The notes under the pieces are model-generated. The model was not told the origin of the DNA. It searched no databases and saw nothing but the letters and a program-made list of their open reading frames with translations. From NCBI RefSeq assembly GCF_039543645.1, contig NZ_BAABKD010000002.1:124001-188000 (forward strand): a stretch of 64,000 nt of DNA. The letters are read 5' to 3'. How positions within the stretch are numbered: the first letter of the stretch is position 1; each line of letters starts with the position of its first letter. Both the position numbers and the translations under genes were made by a program. Shown one piece after another: positions 50,759 through 59,704 of this stretch. The DNA comes from Paenalcaligenes hermetiae. GTDB lineage: Bacteria; Pseudomonadota; Gammaproteobacteria; Burkholderiales; Burkholderiaceae_B.

Positions 50759-50805
50759 AACTATCCTGTTGCCTAGTTAACTAGCCTCTTGCTAGCCACT
50801 TTATT

Positions 50806-52767
50806 TTAAATATCGAGTTCTGCTAGATTGCCTTTACTCTCTAGCCAGCTACGGCGTTGAGCTGCCTCACCACGCCCCATCAACATATCAAACATTTTTG
50901 CCGTGCCTTCTAGCCCGATAGATCCATAAGTGACAGGTAGTAACCGACGTGTATCGGGATTCATAGTCGTATCCCAAAGCTGCTCAGCGCTCATTTCGCC
51001 TAAGCCTTTAAAACGACTAATACTCCAACTGTCTTCTCGTACTTTTTCTTTGCGTAACTTATCTAACGCACTATCGAGCTCAGCTTGGTCTAAGCAGTAA
51101 ATCTTGCGTGCAGGACGCTTACCTACCGCAGGTACATCCAAACGAAATAATGGAGGACGAGCAACAAAAACATGCCCCCCTTGAATCAAGGCTGGAAAAT
51201 GTTTGAAGAACAACGTCAGCAATAACACTTGAATATGGGAGCCGTCCACGTCCGCATCGGACAAAATACAAATTTTGCCGTAGCGTAAACCGGATAAATC
51301 TGGCGTATCTGTCAGGGTATGTGGATCCACCCCGATAGCGACAGATATATCATGGATCTCTTGGTTCGCAAATAAACGATCACGATCAACCTCCCAAGAG
51401 TTCAACACTTTACCTCGTAAAGGCAAAATCGCTTGAAAGGATTTATCTCGCCCCATTTTTGCAGAACCACCTGCTGAATCCCCTTCGACCAAAAACAGCT
51501 CGGTACGGTCTACATCGTGAGACTCGCAATCGGTTAGCTTGCCTGGCAGCACCGCTACCCCCGAGCTTTTACGCTTTTCAATACGTTGCGTAGAGCGTAC
51601 CCGAGCCTGGGCATGCCGAATCACCAGCTCTGCTAACTTTTTACCCTCTTCTACTTCAGCATTCAAACGCAGTTCTAAAGCATTGCGCACGAAAGTACTA
51701 ATCATGCGCACTGCATCCCGGCTATTTAAGCGCTCTTTGATCTGGCCTTGGAATTGCGGGTCAAGAATCTTGGCCGATAACACAAAACTAGCACGTGCAA
51801 ACACATCCTCGGCTTGAAGCTTTAGACCTTTAGGTAAAAGCGCGTGGAGCTCAGCAAAGTTTTTTACTGCCTGGAATAAACCATCACGTAAGCCTGCTTC
51901 ATGCGTTCCCCCAGCGGGGGTTGAAATCAAGTTCACAAAAGACTCTCGGACTACAGGGCCTTCAAGTGTCCACGCTACGATCCATTCTGCGCCCTCTCCT
52001 AGGGCATAATTTTCATCTTCTTCCGTGGCAAACTGTGCCCCTTTGAATAAAGGAATCAACAGCTCTTGACCCTGTAGGGCTTCTTGTAGATAACCTGATA
52101 GGCCATCCTCATAACACCACTCTATTTTTTCTTTGGTTTTCTCATTCACCAAGGTGACGGTAGTGCCACTTAATAACACCGCTTTGCTGCGTAATACGTG
52201 TTTTAGCTCAGCCAACGGAATAGTCGCGGCATCAAAATACTGAGCATCAGGCCAGATCCGTACTTGGGTTCCCGTTTTGCGTTTTGGCGCAGAACCCGCT
52301 ATATGTAAGGGTTCTATGACCTCTCCACCCGCAAACGTGATCTGATGAATCTCCCCTTGACGCCAGACCTGAACGTCCAAACGGGTCGATAGCGCATTGG
52401 TCACGGATACCCCTACCCCATGCAGCCCCCCTGAAAACGCATATGCGCCCCCATCTTTTTTATCGAACTTACCCCCCGCATGTAAACGAGTAAAAACCAG
52501 TTCGACCACTGGTGCGTTTTCTTCAGGGTGAATGCCGACCGGAATCCCACGACCATCATCCAACACGGATATACTTTGGTCTGTATGGAGGATTACAGTG
52601 ATATGTTTGGCGTAACCTGCAAGCGCTTCGTCTGCTGCATTATCAATAACCTCTTGTATAATGTGCAAAGGGTTATCTGTGCGGGTATACATACCTGGGC
52701 GTTGACGCACAGGCTCTAAACCTTTCAACACCCGAATTGATGATTCATCGTAATTGGATTTAGACAC
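50806..52767 (-). CDS. parE: DNA topoisomerase IV subunit B
   Basis: A 653-residue GHKL ATPase subunit. ATP-binding motifs are QEVIDNAADEALAG (about 38-51, catalytic Glu), LDDGRGIPVG and GGLHGVGVSVTNALS; the TOPRIM domain has LVEGDSAGGSAKMGRD, PLRGKVLNSWEVDRD and SDADVDGSHI. The WEV after the PLRGK segment marks it as ParE rather than GyrB. It is the first gene of parE-parC-reductase. The 239-base space upstream to trxA contains no supported gene. Confidence 0.96.
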   Translation of the reverse strand: MSKSNYDESSIRVLKGLEPVRQRPGMYTRTDNPLHIIQEVIDNAADEALAGYAKHITVILHTDQSISVLDDGRGIPVGIHPEENAPVVELVFTRLHAGGKFDKKDGGAYAFSGGLHGVGVSVTNALSTRLDVQVWRQGEIHQITFAGGEVIEPLHIAGSAPKRKTGTQVRIWPDAQYFDAATIPLAELKHVLRSKAVLLSGTTVTLVNEKTKEKIEWCYEDGLSGYLQEALQGQELLIPLFKGAQFATEEDENYALGEGAEWIVAWTLEGPVVRESFVNLISTPAGGTHEAGLRDGLFQAVKNFAELHALLPKGLKLQAEDVFARASFVLSAKILDPQFQGQIKERLNSRDAVRMISTFVRNALELRLNAEVEEGKKLAELVIRHAQARVRSTQRIEKRKSSGVAVLPGKLTDCESHDVDRTELFLVEGDSAGGSAKMGRDKSFQAILPLRGKVLNSWEVDRDRLFANQEIHDISVAIGVDPHTLTDTPDLSGLRYGKICILSDADVDGSHIQVLLLTLFFKHFPALIQGGHVFVARPPLFRLDVPAVGKRPARKIYCLDQAELDSALDKLRKEKVREDSWSISRFKGLGEMSAEQLWDTTMNPDTRRLLPVTYGSIGLEGTAKMFDMLMGRGEAAQRRSWLESKGNLAELDI

Positions 52768-52936
52768 TCTCTAATTCTCTATCAATCGGTAAAAGAACCT
52801 ATTTTACGAACTCTACGCCTAATCCCCAAATGGTATCGTAGTGGATGAGGCGATCTTTTGATTACACTATGCCTCTTTTTTTTCATGGCATGCTGTAGAA
52901 AATGCACAACATTCGCATGGTGAAAAATCCCTTTGA

Positions 52937-52966
52937 TTGTGTGTTTTCCTCGCCATCTCGTATAGT
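52937..52966 (+). promoter_or_regulatory. Promoter candidate for trxA-rho
   Basis: TTGTGT (52937-52942), an 18-base spacer and TATAGT (52961-52966) lie 40 bases before the trxA ATG. The -10 is good, the -35 weak. A second TAGAAT directly before the gene is too close to be the main -10. Confidence 0.4.
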
Positions 52967-53006
52967 GTATTGATCCCAGTTTATTTTTTATTTGTAGAAT
53001 ACTGTC

Positions 53007-53333
53007 ATGAGCCAATTTATTAAAAATGTATCTGATACGTCTTTTTCTGAAGACGTTTTACAATCCGACCTTCCTGTTCTCGTTGATTACTGGGCTGCTT
53101 GGTGTGGTCCATGTAAGGCTATCGCCCCCATTTTGGACGAAATTGCCGAACAGTACGCAGGTCGTGTTACAATAGCCAAACTAAATGTAGACGAAAACCC
53201 CGAAACAGCGGCGAAATTTGGTATTCGCGGTATCCCTACATTAATGCTGTTCAAAAATGGGCAACCCACTGAAACCAAGGTCGGGGCGCTATCTAAAACA
53301 CAGCTACAAGAATTTCTCGATAACTCCTTATAA
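53007..53333 (+). CDS. trxA: Thioredoxin
   Basis: A 108-residue thioredoxin with the active site WCGPCK (C33 and C36), the buried Asp in VLVDYWA, and the cis-proline loop GIRGIPTLMLF. It reduces protein disulfides in the cytoplasm, including ribonucleotide reductase. It lies directly upstream of rho, a frequent proteobacterial pair, with a 63-base gap. No strong ribosome binding site is visible before the ATG. Confidence 0.97.
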   Translation: MSQFIKNVSDTSFSEDVLQSDLPVLVDYWAAWCGPCKAIAPILDEIAEQYAGRVTIAKLNVDENPETAAKFGIRGIPTLMLFKNGQPTETKVGALSKTQLQEFLDNSL

Positions 53334-53396
53334 ACAATTTCTGCGCGAGCCTTCTCTTGGCTCGCCGCCGTTGGCTGATTCCCTTCTTTTCTTCTC

Positions 53397-54653
53397 ATGC
53401 ATCTCAACGAACTCAAAGCTCTGCACGTCTCGCAGCTGCTCGAAATGGCTGCCAGCCTAGATATCGATAATGCGAATCGCATGCGCAAACAAGAACTCAT
53501 GTTTGCAATCATGAAAAAACGCGCTAAACAAGGCGAACAAATTTTTGGTGATGGCGTTCTCGAAGTCCTTCCTGATGGTTTTGGATTTCTTCGCTCTCCA
53601 GAAACTTCTTATCTAGCAAGCACAGACGACATCTATATTTCTCCTTCGCAAATCCGTCGTTTTAATCTTCATACTGGAGACTCCATCGAAGGCGAAGTCC
53701 GCACTCCTAAAGACGGTGAGCGTTATTTTGCTCTTGTTAAAGTCGATAAAGTCAACGGCATGCAACCCGAGGCCATCAAACATCGCATTATGTTTGAAAA
53801 CCTCACGCCGCTGCATCCTAATCAGCCCATGCGCTTAGAGCGCGATATCAAAAGCGAAGAAAACATCACTGGGCGCATTTTGGATATCTTCGCTCCTATC
53901 GGCAAAGGACAGCGCGCATTAATTGTCGCTAGCCCAAAATCGGGGAAAACCGTGATGATGCAGCATATTGCTCACGCTATCACGACCAACTACCCTGACT
54001 CTACACTGATAGTACTCTTAGTGGATGAGCGCCCCGAAGAGGTCACGGAAATGCAACGCACTGTGCGTGGCGAAGTGGTTGCCTCTACGTTTGATGAGCC
54101 CGCTACCCGCCATGTGCAAGTAGCAGAAATGGTCATCGAAAAAGCCAAGCGCTTAGTTGAGCTCAAAAAAGACGTTGTAATTTTACTCGATTCAATTACT
54201 CGTCTTGCCCGAGCTTATAACACCGTGGTTCCTGCCTCTGGAAAAGTATTAACGGGGGGGGTGGATGCGAATGCCCTTCAACGCCCGAAGCGTTTCTTTG
54301 GTGCTGCTCGTAACCTCGAGGAAGGCGGCTCCCTTACCATTATTGGTACGGCCCTAATTGAAACCGGTAGCCGTATGGACGAGGTCATCTACGAGGAGTT
54401 TAAAGGCACCGGTAACTCCGAGATCCACTTAGAGCGTCGCCTTGCCGAAAAACGGATTTACCCCGCCATTAACTTAAATAAAACCAGTACACGTCGCGAA
54501 GAACTGCTAATCAAGCCCGAACTACTGCAAAAAATTTGGGTATTGCGTAAATTCATCCATGATATGGACGAAGTTGAAGCCATGGACTTTATCTTGGATA
54601 AGGTCCGCGCAACAAAAACTAACGCAGAATTTTTCGAAATGATGAAAAAATAG
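53397..54653 (+). CDS. rho: Transcription termination factor Rho
   Basis: A 418-residue hexameric RNA helicase. The N-terminal Rho domain begins MHLNELKALHVSQLLEMA, the primary RNA-binding cold-shock-like fold has GVLEVLPDGFGFLRSP, the P-loop is ASPKSGKT (178-185), and the Q-loop/R-loop region includes RPKRFFGAARNLEEGGSLT (two parts). The length is the standard 418-420 without the extra insert seen in high-GC organisms. It follows trxA and ends with a terminator eight bases after the stop. Confidence 0.98.
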   Translation: MHLNELKALHVSQLLEMAASLDIDNANRMRKQELMFAIMKKRAKQGEQIFGDGVLEVLPDGFGFLRSPETSYLASTDDIYISPSQIRRFNLHTGDSIEGEVRTPKDGERYFALVKVDKVNGMQPEAIKHRIMFENLTPLHPNQPMRLERDIKSEENITGRILDIFAPIGKGQRALIVASPKSGKTVMMQHIAHAITTNYPDSTLIVLLVDERPEEVTEMQRTVRGEVVASTFDEPATRHVQVAEMVIEKAKRLVELKKDVVILLDSITRLARAYNTVVPASGKVLTGGVDANALQRPKRFFGAARNLEEGGSLTIIGTALIETGSRMDEVIYEEFKGTGNSEIHLERRLAEKRIYPAINLNKTSTRREELLIKPELLQKIWVLRKFIHDMDEVEAMDFILDKVRATKTNAEFFEMMKK

Positions 54654-54661
54654 TTCATAAT

Positions 54662-54689
54662 AAAAGCCTCTACCCAGAGGCTTTTTTTT
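54662..54689 (+). terminator. Terminator after rho
   Basis: AAAAGCCTCT and AGAGGCTTTT form a stem around ACCC and end in eight T residues. Confidence 0.9.
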
Positions 54690-54800
54690 GGCCCAAAGTG
54701 CAAATGGCATTGTCTTTGGTTGATTCATTTTCTTTTTTTGTTTTGCTGAGCTTATGGTTTTTTGATCACGCTACTCAGTGTCTTGCTATAGGATACGCTT

Positions 54801-56141
54801 ATGAAATCCGCCTCTTTAACGCAATTTCTCCAACACTTGCAGCAACGCGACCCTCATCAACCCGAATTTCTACAAGCGGTACACGAGGTTTATCACAGCC
54901 TGTGGCCTTTTATAGAAAAACACCCTGAGTATGCCGATTATGGGCTACTTGAACGTTTAACAGAGCCGGATCGTATTTATCAGTTTCGGGTCACCTGGGT
55001 AGACGACCAAGGCAAAACCCATATCAATCGCGCTTTTCGAGTCCAGCATAATAATGCCATTGGCCCCTACAAAGGCGGCATGCGTTTTCACCCCTCTGTC
55101 AATCTATCGATCCTTAAATTCCTTGCCTTTGAGCAAACCTTTAAAAACGCACTCACGACTTTACCCATGGGGGGAGCTAAGGGGGGATCGGATTTTGACC
55201 CTAAAGGCAAATCCGACCTGGAAATCATGCGTTTTTGCCAAGCGCTAGTCACCGAACTTTATCCCCATATTGGGGCTGACATGGATGTACCCGCCGGTGA
55301 TATTGGCGTGGGTGCGCGCGAAGTCGGTTTTATGGCTGGCATGATGAAAAAGCTCACTCGTTCTGCCGAGTGTGTTTTTACAGGCAAGGGCTTTGACTTT
55401 GGGGGCAGCTTTATTCGCCCTGAAGCCACCGGATATGGTTTAGTGTATTTTGTCCTAGAGATGCTTGCCACCCAGCAAAAAACCTTAGATGGTTTACGTG
55501 TCGCGATTTCTGGCGCAGGCAATGTCGCGCAATACGCAGCTAAAAAATGTCTAGACTTAGGAGCAACCGTTTTAACCATGTCGGATTCCAGTGGCACTGT
55601 GTACGACGAAACGGGGATTACTCCTGAAAAGCTAGCCATACTCATGGAATGCAAAAATCAAAAGCGGCTGTCCTTACAAGACTATGCTCATATGACGCAT
55701 AGCACCTTTCTAGCTGGTGAAAGACCGTGGCATATTCCTGTCGATGTAGCCTTACCTTGCGCGACACAAAACGAACTTGATATTAATGATGCCAAACAGC
55801 TTATCCAAAATGGTGTGATCTGTGTTGCCGAGGGCGCTAATATGCCCACCACGCTTCAAGCCATTGCGGCTTTTCAACAAGCTAATATTCTTTACGCGCC
55901 TGGTAAAGCAAGCAATGCAGGAGGTGTAGCCGTATCAGGACTTGAAATGTGTCAAGGCGCACAACGCTTACAATGGGCTGCAGAGGACGTGGATAGTCAG
56001 CTTTTACTTATCATGAAGCGCATTCATGCTAGCTGTGCTCAATACGGGCGCCATGATCAAAAAATCAACTACGTCGAAGGAGCAAACATTGCCGGCTTTG
56101 TTAAAGTGGCAAATGCTATGCTAGCCCAAGGCATTTATTAA
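54801..56141 (+). CDS. gdhA: NADP-specific glutamate dehydrogenase
   Basis: A 446-residue enzyme, one residue shorter than E. coli GdhA. It aminates 2-oxoglutarate with ammonium and NADPH. The substrate domain has KGGMRFHP and the catalytic lysine K127 in PMGGAKGGSDFDPKGKS; the Rossmann domain has GAGNVAQYAA (glycine motif) and SDSSGTVYDE, in which the polar residue fits NADP preference. The C-terminal ANAGGVAVSGLEMCQ-like segment is present as SNAGGVAVSGLEM. It is a single-gene unit, convergent with yhdP (four-base overlap), and lies near glnE, so the region has two ammonium-assimilation genes. Confidence 0.95.
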   Translation: MKSASLTQFLQHLQQRDPHQPEFLQAVHEVYHSLWPFIEKHPEYADYGLLERLTEPDRIYQFRVTWVDDQGKTHINRAFRVQHNNAIGPYKGGMRFHPSVNLSILKFLAFEQTFKNALTTLPMGGAKGGSDFDPKGKSDLEIMRFCQALVTELYPHIGADMDVPAGDIGVGAREVGFMAGMMKKLTRSAECVFTGKGFDFGGSFIRPEATGYGLVYFVLEMLATQQKTLDGLRVAISGAGNVAQYAAKKCLDLGATVLTMSDSSGTVYDETGITPEKLAILMECKNQKRLSLQDYAHMTHSTFLAGERPWHIPVDVALPCATQNELDINDAKQLIQNGVICVAEGANMPTTLQAIAAFQQANILYAPGKASNAGGVAVSGLEMCQGAQRLQWAAEDVDSQLLLIMKRIHASCAQYGRHDQKINYVEGANIAGFVKVANAMLAQGIY

Positions 56142-59100
56142 AAATCCGTTTCAGGTTCTTTAATTTTTAACTCTTCGGTTTTTATTGATTCCCATGGACC
56201 AAAAATATGATAATGCGTGGTCATGGCTTTGGCTAAAGGGGTTTTCAGCACCCACTGAGTTAAAAAGGCGCTCAACCCAACTACCGGGTTGAGCGCAATC
56301 CCTGCAGCAATCGCTGCTCCACTCATATCTACATTCGGCACTACTATCGCCTGCGCATCCACCAATTCCGCCTGAAGGTCCGTTTCCCCTTCGAGCACGA
56401 TCACCCCAACCGGACTCACAATACGTAAATCTTTCGTCTTCAGTCGCTCCTCTTTTAAAACTGCAATACCTTGAATTTCATTAAAGGGAAAACCTTCCTG
56501 CAGGACACCACGCACATCCAAGTCAAGGCGTGCTATGCGTGATAACGACTGTAAAGACAAAAACTCCAATAGCTTCGCTGCGCGTGAATGAACAGCACTA
56601 ATTCGTCCTCTTTGCAGAAATACCTTAAATTCTGCCTGAATGTCCTTGGCTGTGTGCCGCCATGGCAAGTGCCGCCATTGCAAAGTGGCCTGCGCCTGAA
56701 GCTCACCATGAGTTAAATTATCCGGCCAGTCGAGTTGCTGCAGCCAATGACCCATATTTTGACTTTCTAAATAAGCGTCTACATACAAACCTCGCTGTGC
56801 ACCTGCTAATATCCAGTTCCCTGTAGCTTGTACGGTACCATGGGGAGTGGTTAAACTTAGATCGGTAACTTGCCACCGCGTGGAGTCTTGAGCACTAGCA
56901 CTTCCTTGTGCCTTCAGCATTCCGAGCTGTCTCCGCCCCCAGCGTAAATCCGACACTTTCAACTGTATGTCCGGCAAACGTAGATCAAACTCCTTCATTA
57001 GCACTTCTTCCTGAGTGGTAGGAGCTGGCTGCCAATAAAAACGCTGCAAATCCGCCTGAATCAGCGCAGACCCTGTTGATGTACGCGCAGGCGTCCACCA
57101 AACTGTTCCCGCTATCTGGCTAGCGCTCACATCAGCGCGCCACTTATTTTTAGGCTGTGCCTGTAACGTAAAAGTCAAGTGTTGCCATTGTTGCGCAAAA
57201 CCAGTGACCTTATCCGCTTTCAGACGTAAGCGCTCCAAGGTCGGCCATTGAAATGATGACGTACCTGCTTGTTGCCATAGCGGTCCTAACCAATTTAACC
57301 AAGGCTCTATATCCAATTCTGCGCTAGCTAAGTCCAAAACCAGTCCAGTCGTTGGCAATGCAGGTTGGCCTTGATTCCAGCCCACGGCTCCTCGTACAAA
57401 ACCTTGTGGTGTTGATGTCGAAGACTCAAACACGGCCACCACGTCATCGCCTAAGTGGATCTGCAATTGATCCTGTTGTGCTTGTATAGGCTTCCACTCT
57501 ACGCGTAAAGCACGTGATTGCGCTTTTGTCTTAGCCAAAGGAGCAGGTAAGTGCACCGCTAAACCTTGTAAATGACTCTGTGCTTTGAGTTGGAAGCGCT
57601 TATGCTTATCCAGCCCAAACTCTACTTGATATGCCAACTCTCCCTGCAATGCGTCAGCCGGTAAAATCGAATGAAAAGCTTGATTAAGCGCTCTCGCCTG
57701 CGCCCGACCATGTAATAGTAAAAACTGATTAGCGGCACCAATTTGCTGCTGTAACAGCAAAGGACCATCAAACCACTTCCCTTTAATTTTTTGTGCTTGT
57801 GCACCAGACTCACTAAATACCAATGTTCCGCTAAGCTGCTCTATCGGAGGCAGCTGAGGGAAAATATGTAGAGTGTTATTTTGAAAATGAATAGCACCAT
57901 CAACGGCCACATCTTCCGTATTATCTAAATTGACTCGTAACGCCAAAGGCACTTGCCACTGTCCTGTGGCCTGACTCTGATCAAAACTATGTCCTAACCA
58001 CTCCCCCAAGTCTGTAGTGGTCATTAATCCCAAATAAGACTGCGCTGGCCCCTGGGTTTGAGCATATATCTGTAACTGTGGCGCATAAAAATTATTAATA
58101 TGCACCTGAATGTCATGAGCTTGTACCGGTTCAGTAGGCATAGGGCTTAACTGAGCAGTGGCTTGATTAACCCATAAGCCCGCGCCGCGCACTGCCACAA
58201 AGCCCGCTGCGTTTTCTACTTTAGGCCAACCTTTTTCTAAAGCCGTTGTCGGGTAATAGTCGATTTCAGCCCCCTGAAAGGCTCCACCCACAAAAAACAC
58301 ACCGGTCGCTGGATCCTGATAGGGGAAATCATGTAGATTTCCTTTTAATCGTATTGCTCCTTCAGAAACCTGTCCTGTTATCAAGCCCTGCTTTAGCCAA
58401 TCAACCACTGACTCTGCTATCTCTGTTGTGGGAAAATAGCGATATAAAGCCGCTAGCTGTAAATCTTGAATTCGCCCGGTTATATCCCATTGCCCAGCTC
58501 GCCAATCTTGATTCAACGGTGTCCATTGCCCAGCTAAGCTCAAGGTTACGTCTTCATTACTTAACTGAAACTCATCAATATAAATAGTAGAGCTTGGGGC
58601 GGTCGCTAAGCGTTTTGCTACTAAGCGTAAACGCTCTCCGTGCAACGCCTCAGTAAAGTACGATGCCCTCTCCCAACGTAAGCCTGCGCCATCAATTTCA
58701 AGGTGCAAGGCTTGCTGTGTAAGTAGACGTTTCTCCAAGGGTTGCTCTTGTGCCACTGCTTGAAAGGTAGTCCATGGCGCGGAAGCAAACACACGCAATG
58801 AGCGTGCAAATAACTGTCCATGATCATGGCTTTCCCACACACCGTTATAAATACGCGTATCTAGCGTCACATGATGAATTTGACTCTGCTCAAGCTCTAG
58901 CCATAATTGTGTATCTAATGAGGCCTGAAGCAAATGATTGGGCAAGTCAATCCACTGTCGCCATACTGCGGGGCTTAATTCATTTAACTGCACATATAAG
59001 CTACCACTTAGCTGCTGTTGTGCTAAAGCTTGCTCTTGTAAATGCCCTTTTAATTGCACACTTTGACCAGATCCAGACTGCGGACTGGCCCGCAGCTGAA

Positions 59101-59683
59101 AATGCAAGCCATCGCTTTGATGCCTTAATACCCCTTCAAGCTGCTCCAAAACTAAAGGCTCGGCCAAACGGCTATAATCTATCCAACGCAACCGAGCTTG
59201 CTGCAGTGATACATACTCTTGTTGGGCTAGCCAAGCCACAAAATCATAGCTTACGGTATCGGTGCCCACAGTGGCACTTGAGCTTTGCCATGTTTGGCCA
59301 GCTACATGCAGCGTATACTCATGGTCTCGCCACAAAGTCAGGGCTAGCCCAGTAATACGCAAATCAGAGAAAAGTGGCCACCCCTTTAAAAACGTTTGCC
59401 ACTTCAGTTGAGCCTGCAAATGAGGAATTTCTGTTGTATGCCCAGCCGCATCCGTTAAGGTCAAATCATGGACTTGAAGAACCGGTAGCCAATCACTCCA
59501 CTCTACCGCTATTTTTTCCGCTTGTATTTCCACTCCTAGCGCTTGCCCTAGCCAATCGGCGATAGGTTCACGCCACTGATCCACTTGGGGTAAGAACCAA
59601 TAGCGCGTCCCTAACACGACAAGAACCAGCAATACATATAAGATAAGTATCAAACGCCCCAACCAGCGTGAAACAGTGATCAT
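56138..59683 (-). CDS. yhdP: YhdP-family AsmA-like phospholipid transport protein
   Basis: A 1181-residue protein with an N-terminal membrane helix (about 10-30, LILILYVLLVLVVLG region) followed by a very long periplasmic part of repeating beta strands, the AsmA/TamB bridge-like fold. The final LEFLSLQSLSRIARLDLDVRGVLQEGFPF-type segment (given here in outline only) and VVPNVDMSGAAIAAGIALNPVVG at the C-terminus are typical of YhdP. YhdP helps move phospholipids to the outer membrane. It is divergent from glnE with only 21 bases between the start codons, an arrangement also seen in other betaproteobacteria. The length is normal. Confidence 0.9.
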   Translation of the reverse strand: MITVSRWLGRLILILYVLLVLVVLGTRYWFLPQVDQWREPIADWLGQALGVEIQAEKIAVEWSDWLPVLQVHDLTLTDAAGHTTEIPHLQAQLKWQTFLKGWPLFSDLRITGLALTLWRDHEYTLHVAGQTWQSSSATVGTDTVSYDFVAWLAQQEYVSLQQARLRWIDYSRLAEPLVLEQLEGVLRHQSDGLHFQLRASPQSGSGQSVQLKGHLQEQALAQQQLSGSLYVQLNELSPAVWRQWIDLPNHLLQASLDTQLWLELEQSQIHHVTLDTRIYNGVWESHDHGQLFARSLRVFASAPWTTFQAVAQEQPLEKRLLTQQALHLEIDGAGLRWERASYFTEALHGERLRLVAKRLATAPSSTIYIDEFQLSNEDVTLSLAGQWTPLNQDWRAGQWDITGRIQDLQLAALYRYFPTTEIAESVVDWLKQGLITGQVSEGAIRLKGNLHDFPYQDPATGVFFVGGAFQGAEIDYYPTTALEKGWPKVENAAGFVAVRGAGLWVNQATAQLSPMPTEPVQAHDIQVHINNFYAPQLQIYAQTQGPAQSYLGLMTTTDLGEWLGHSFDQSQATGQWQVPLALRVNLDNTEDVAVDGAIHFQNNTLHIFPQLPPIEQLSGTLVFSESGAQAQKIKGKWFDGPLLLQQQIGAANQFLLLHGRAQARALNQAFHSILPADALQGELAYQVEFGLDKHKRFQLKAQSHLQGLAVHLPAPLAKTKAQSRALRVEWKPIQAQQDQLQIHLGDDVVAVFESSTSTPQGFVRGAVGWNQGQPALPTTGLVLDLASAELDIEPWLNWLGPLWQQAGTSSFQWPTLERLRLKADKVTGFAQQWQHLTFTLQAQPKNKWRADVSASQIAGTVWWTPARTSTGSALIQADLQRFYWQPAPTTQEEVLMKEFDLRLPDIQLKVSDLRWGRRQLGMLKAQGSASAQDSTRWQVTDLSLTTPHGTVQATGNWILAGAQRGLYVDAYLESQNMGHWLQQLDWPDNLTHGELQAQATLQWRHLPWRHTAKDIQAEFKVFLQRGRISAVHSRAAKLLEFLSLQSLSRIARLDLDVRGVLQEGFPFNEIQGIAVLKEERLKTKDLRIVSPVGVIVLEGETDLQAELVDAQAIVVPNVDMSGAAIAAGIALNPVVGLSAFLTQWVLKTPLAKAMTTHYHIFGPWESIKTEELKIKEPETDF

Positions 59684-59704
59684 TTTTCTCTTTTGGTTTT
59701 AAAC

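Noticed and set aside
52782..53015. Open frame of 77 codons between parE and trxA on the minus strand
   Set aside because: No ribosome binding site, low-quality composition, and it overlaps the trxA start and the likely trxA promoter.
58774..59355. Open frame of 193 codons antisense to yhdP
   Set aside because: Composition and position indicate a shadow of yhdP; no start signal and no recognisable domain.
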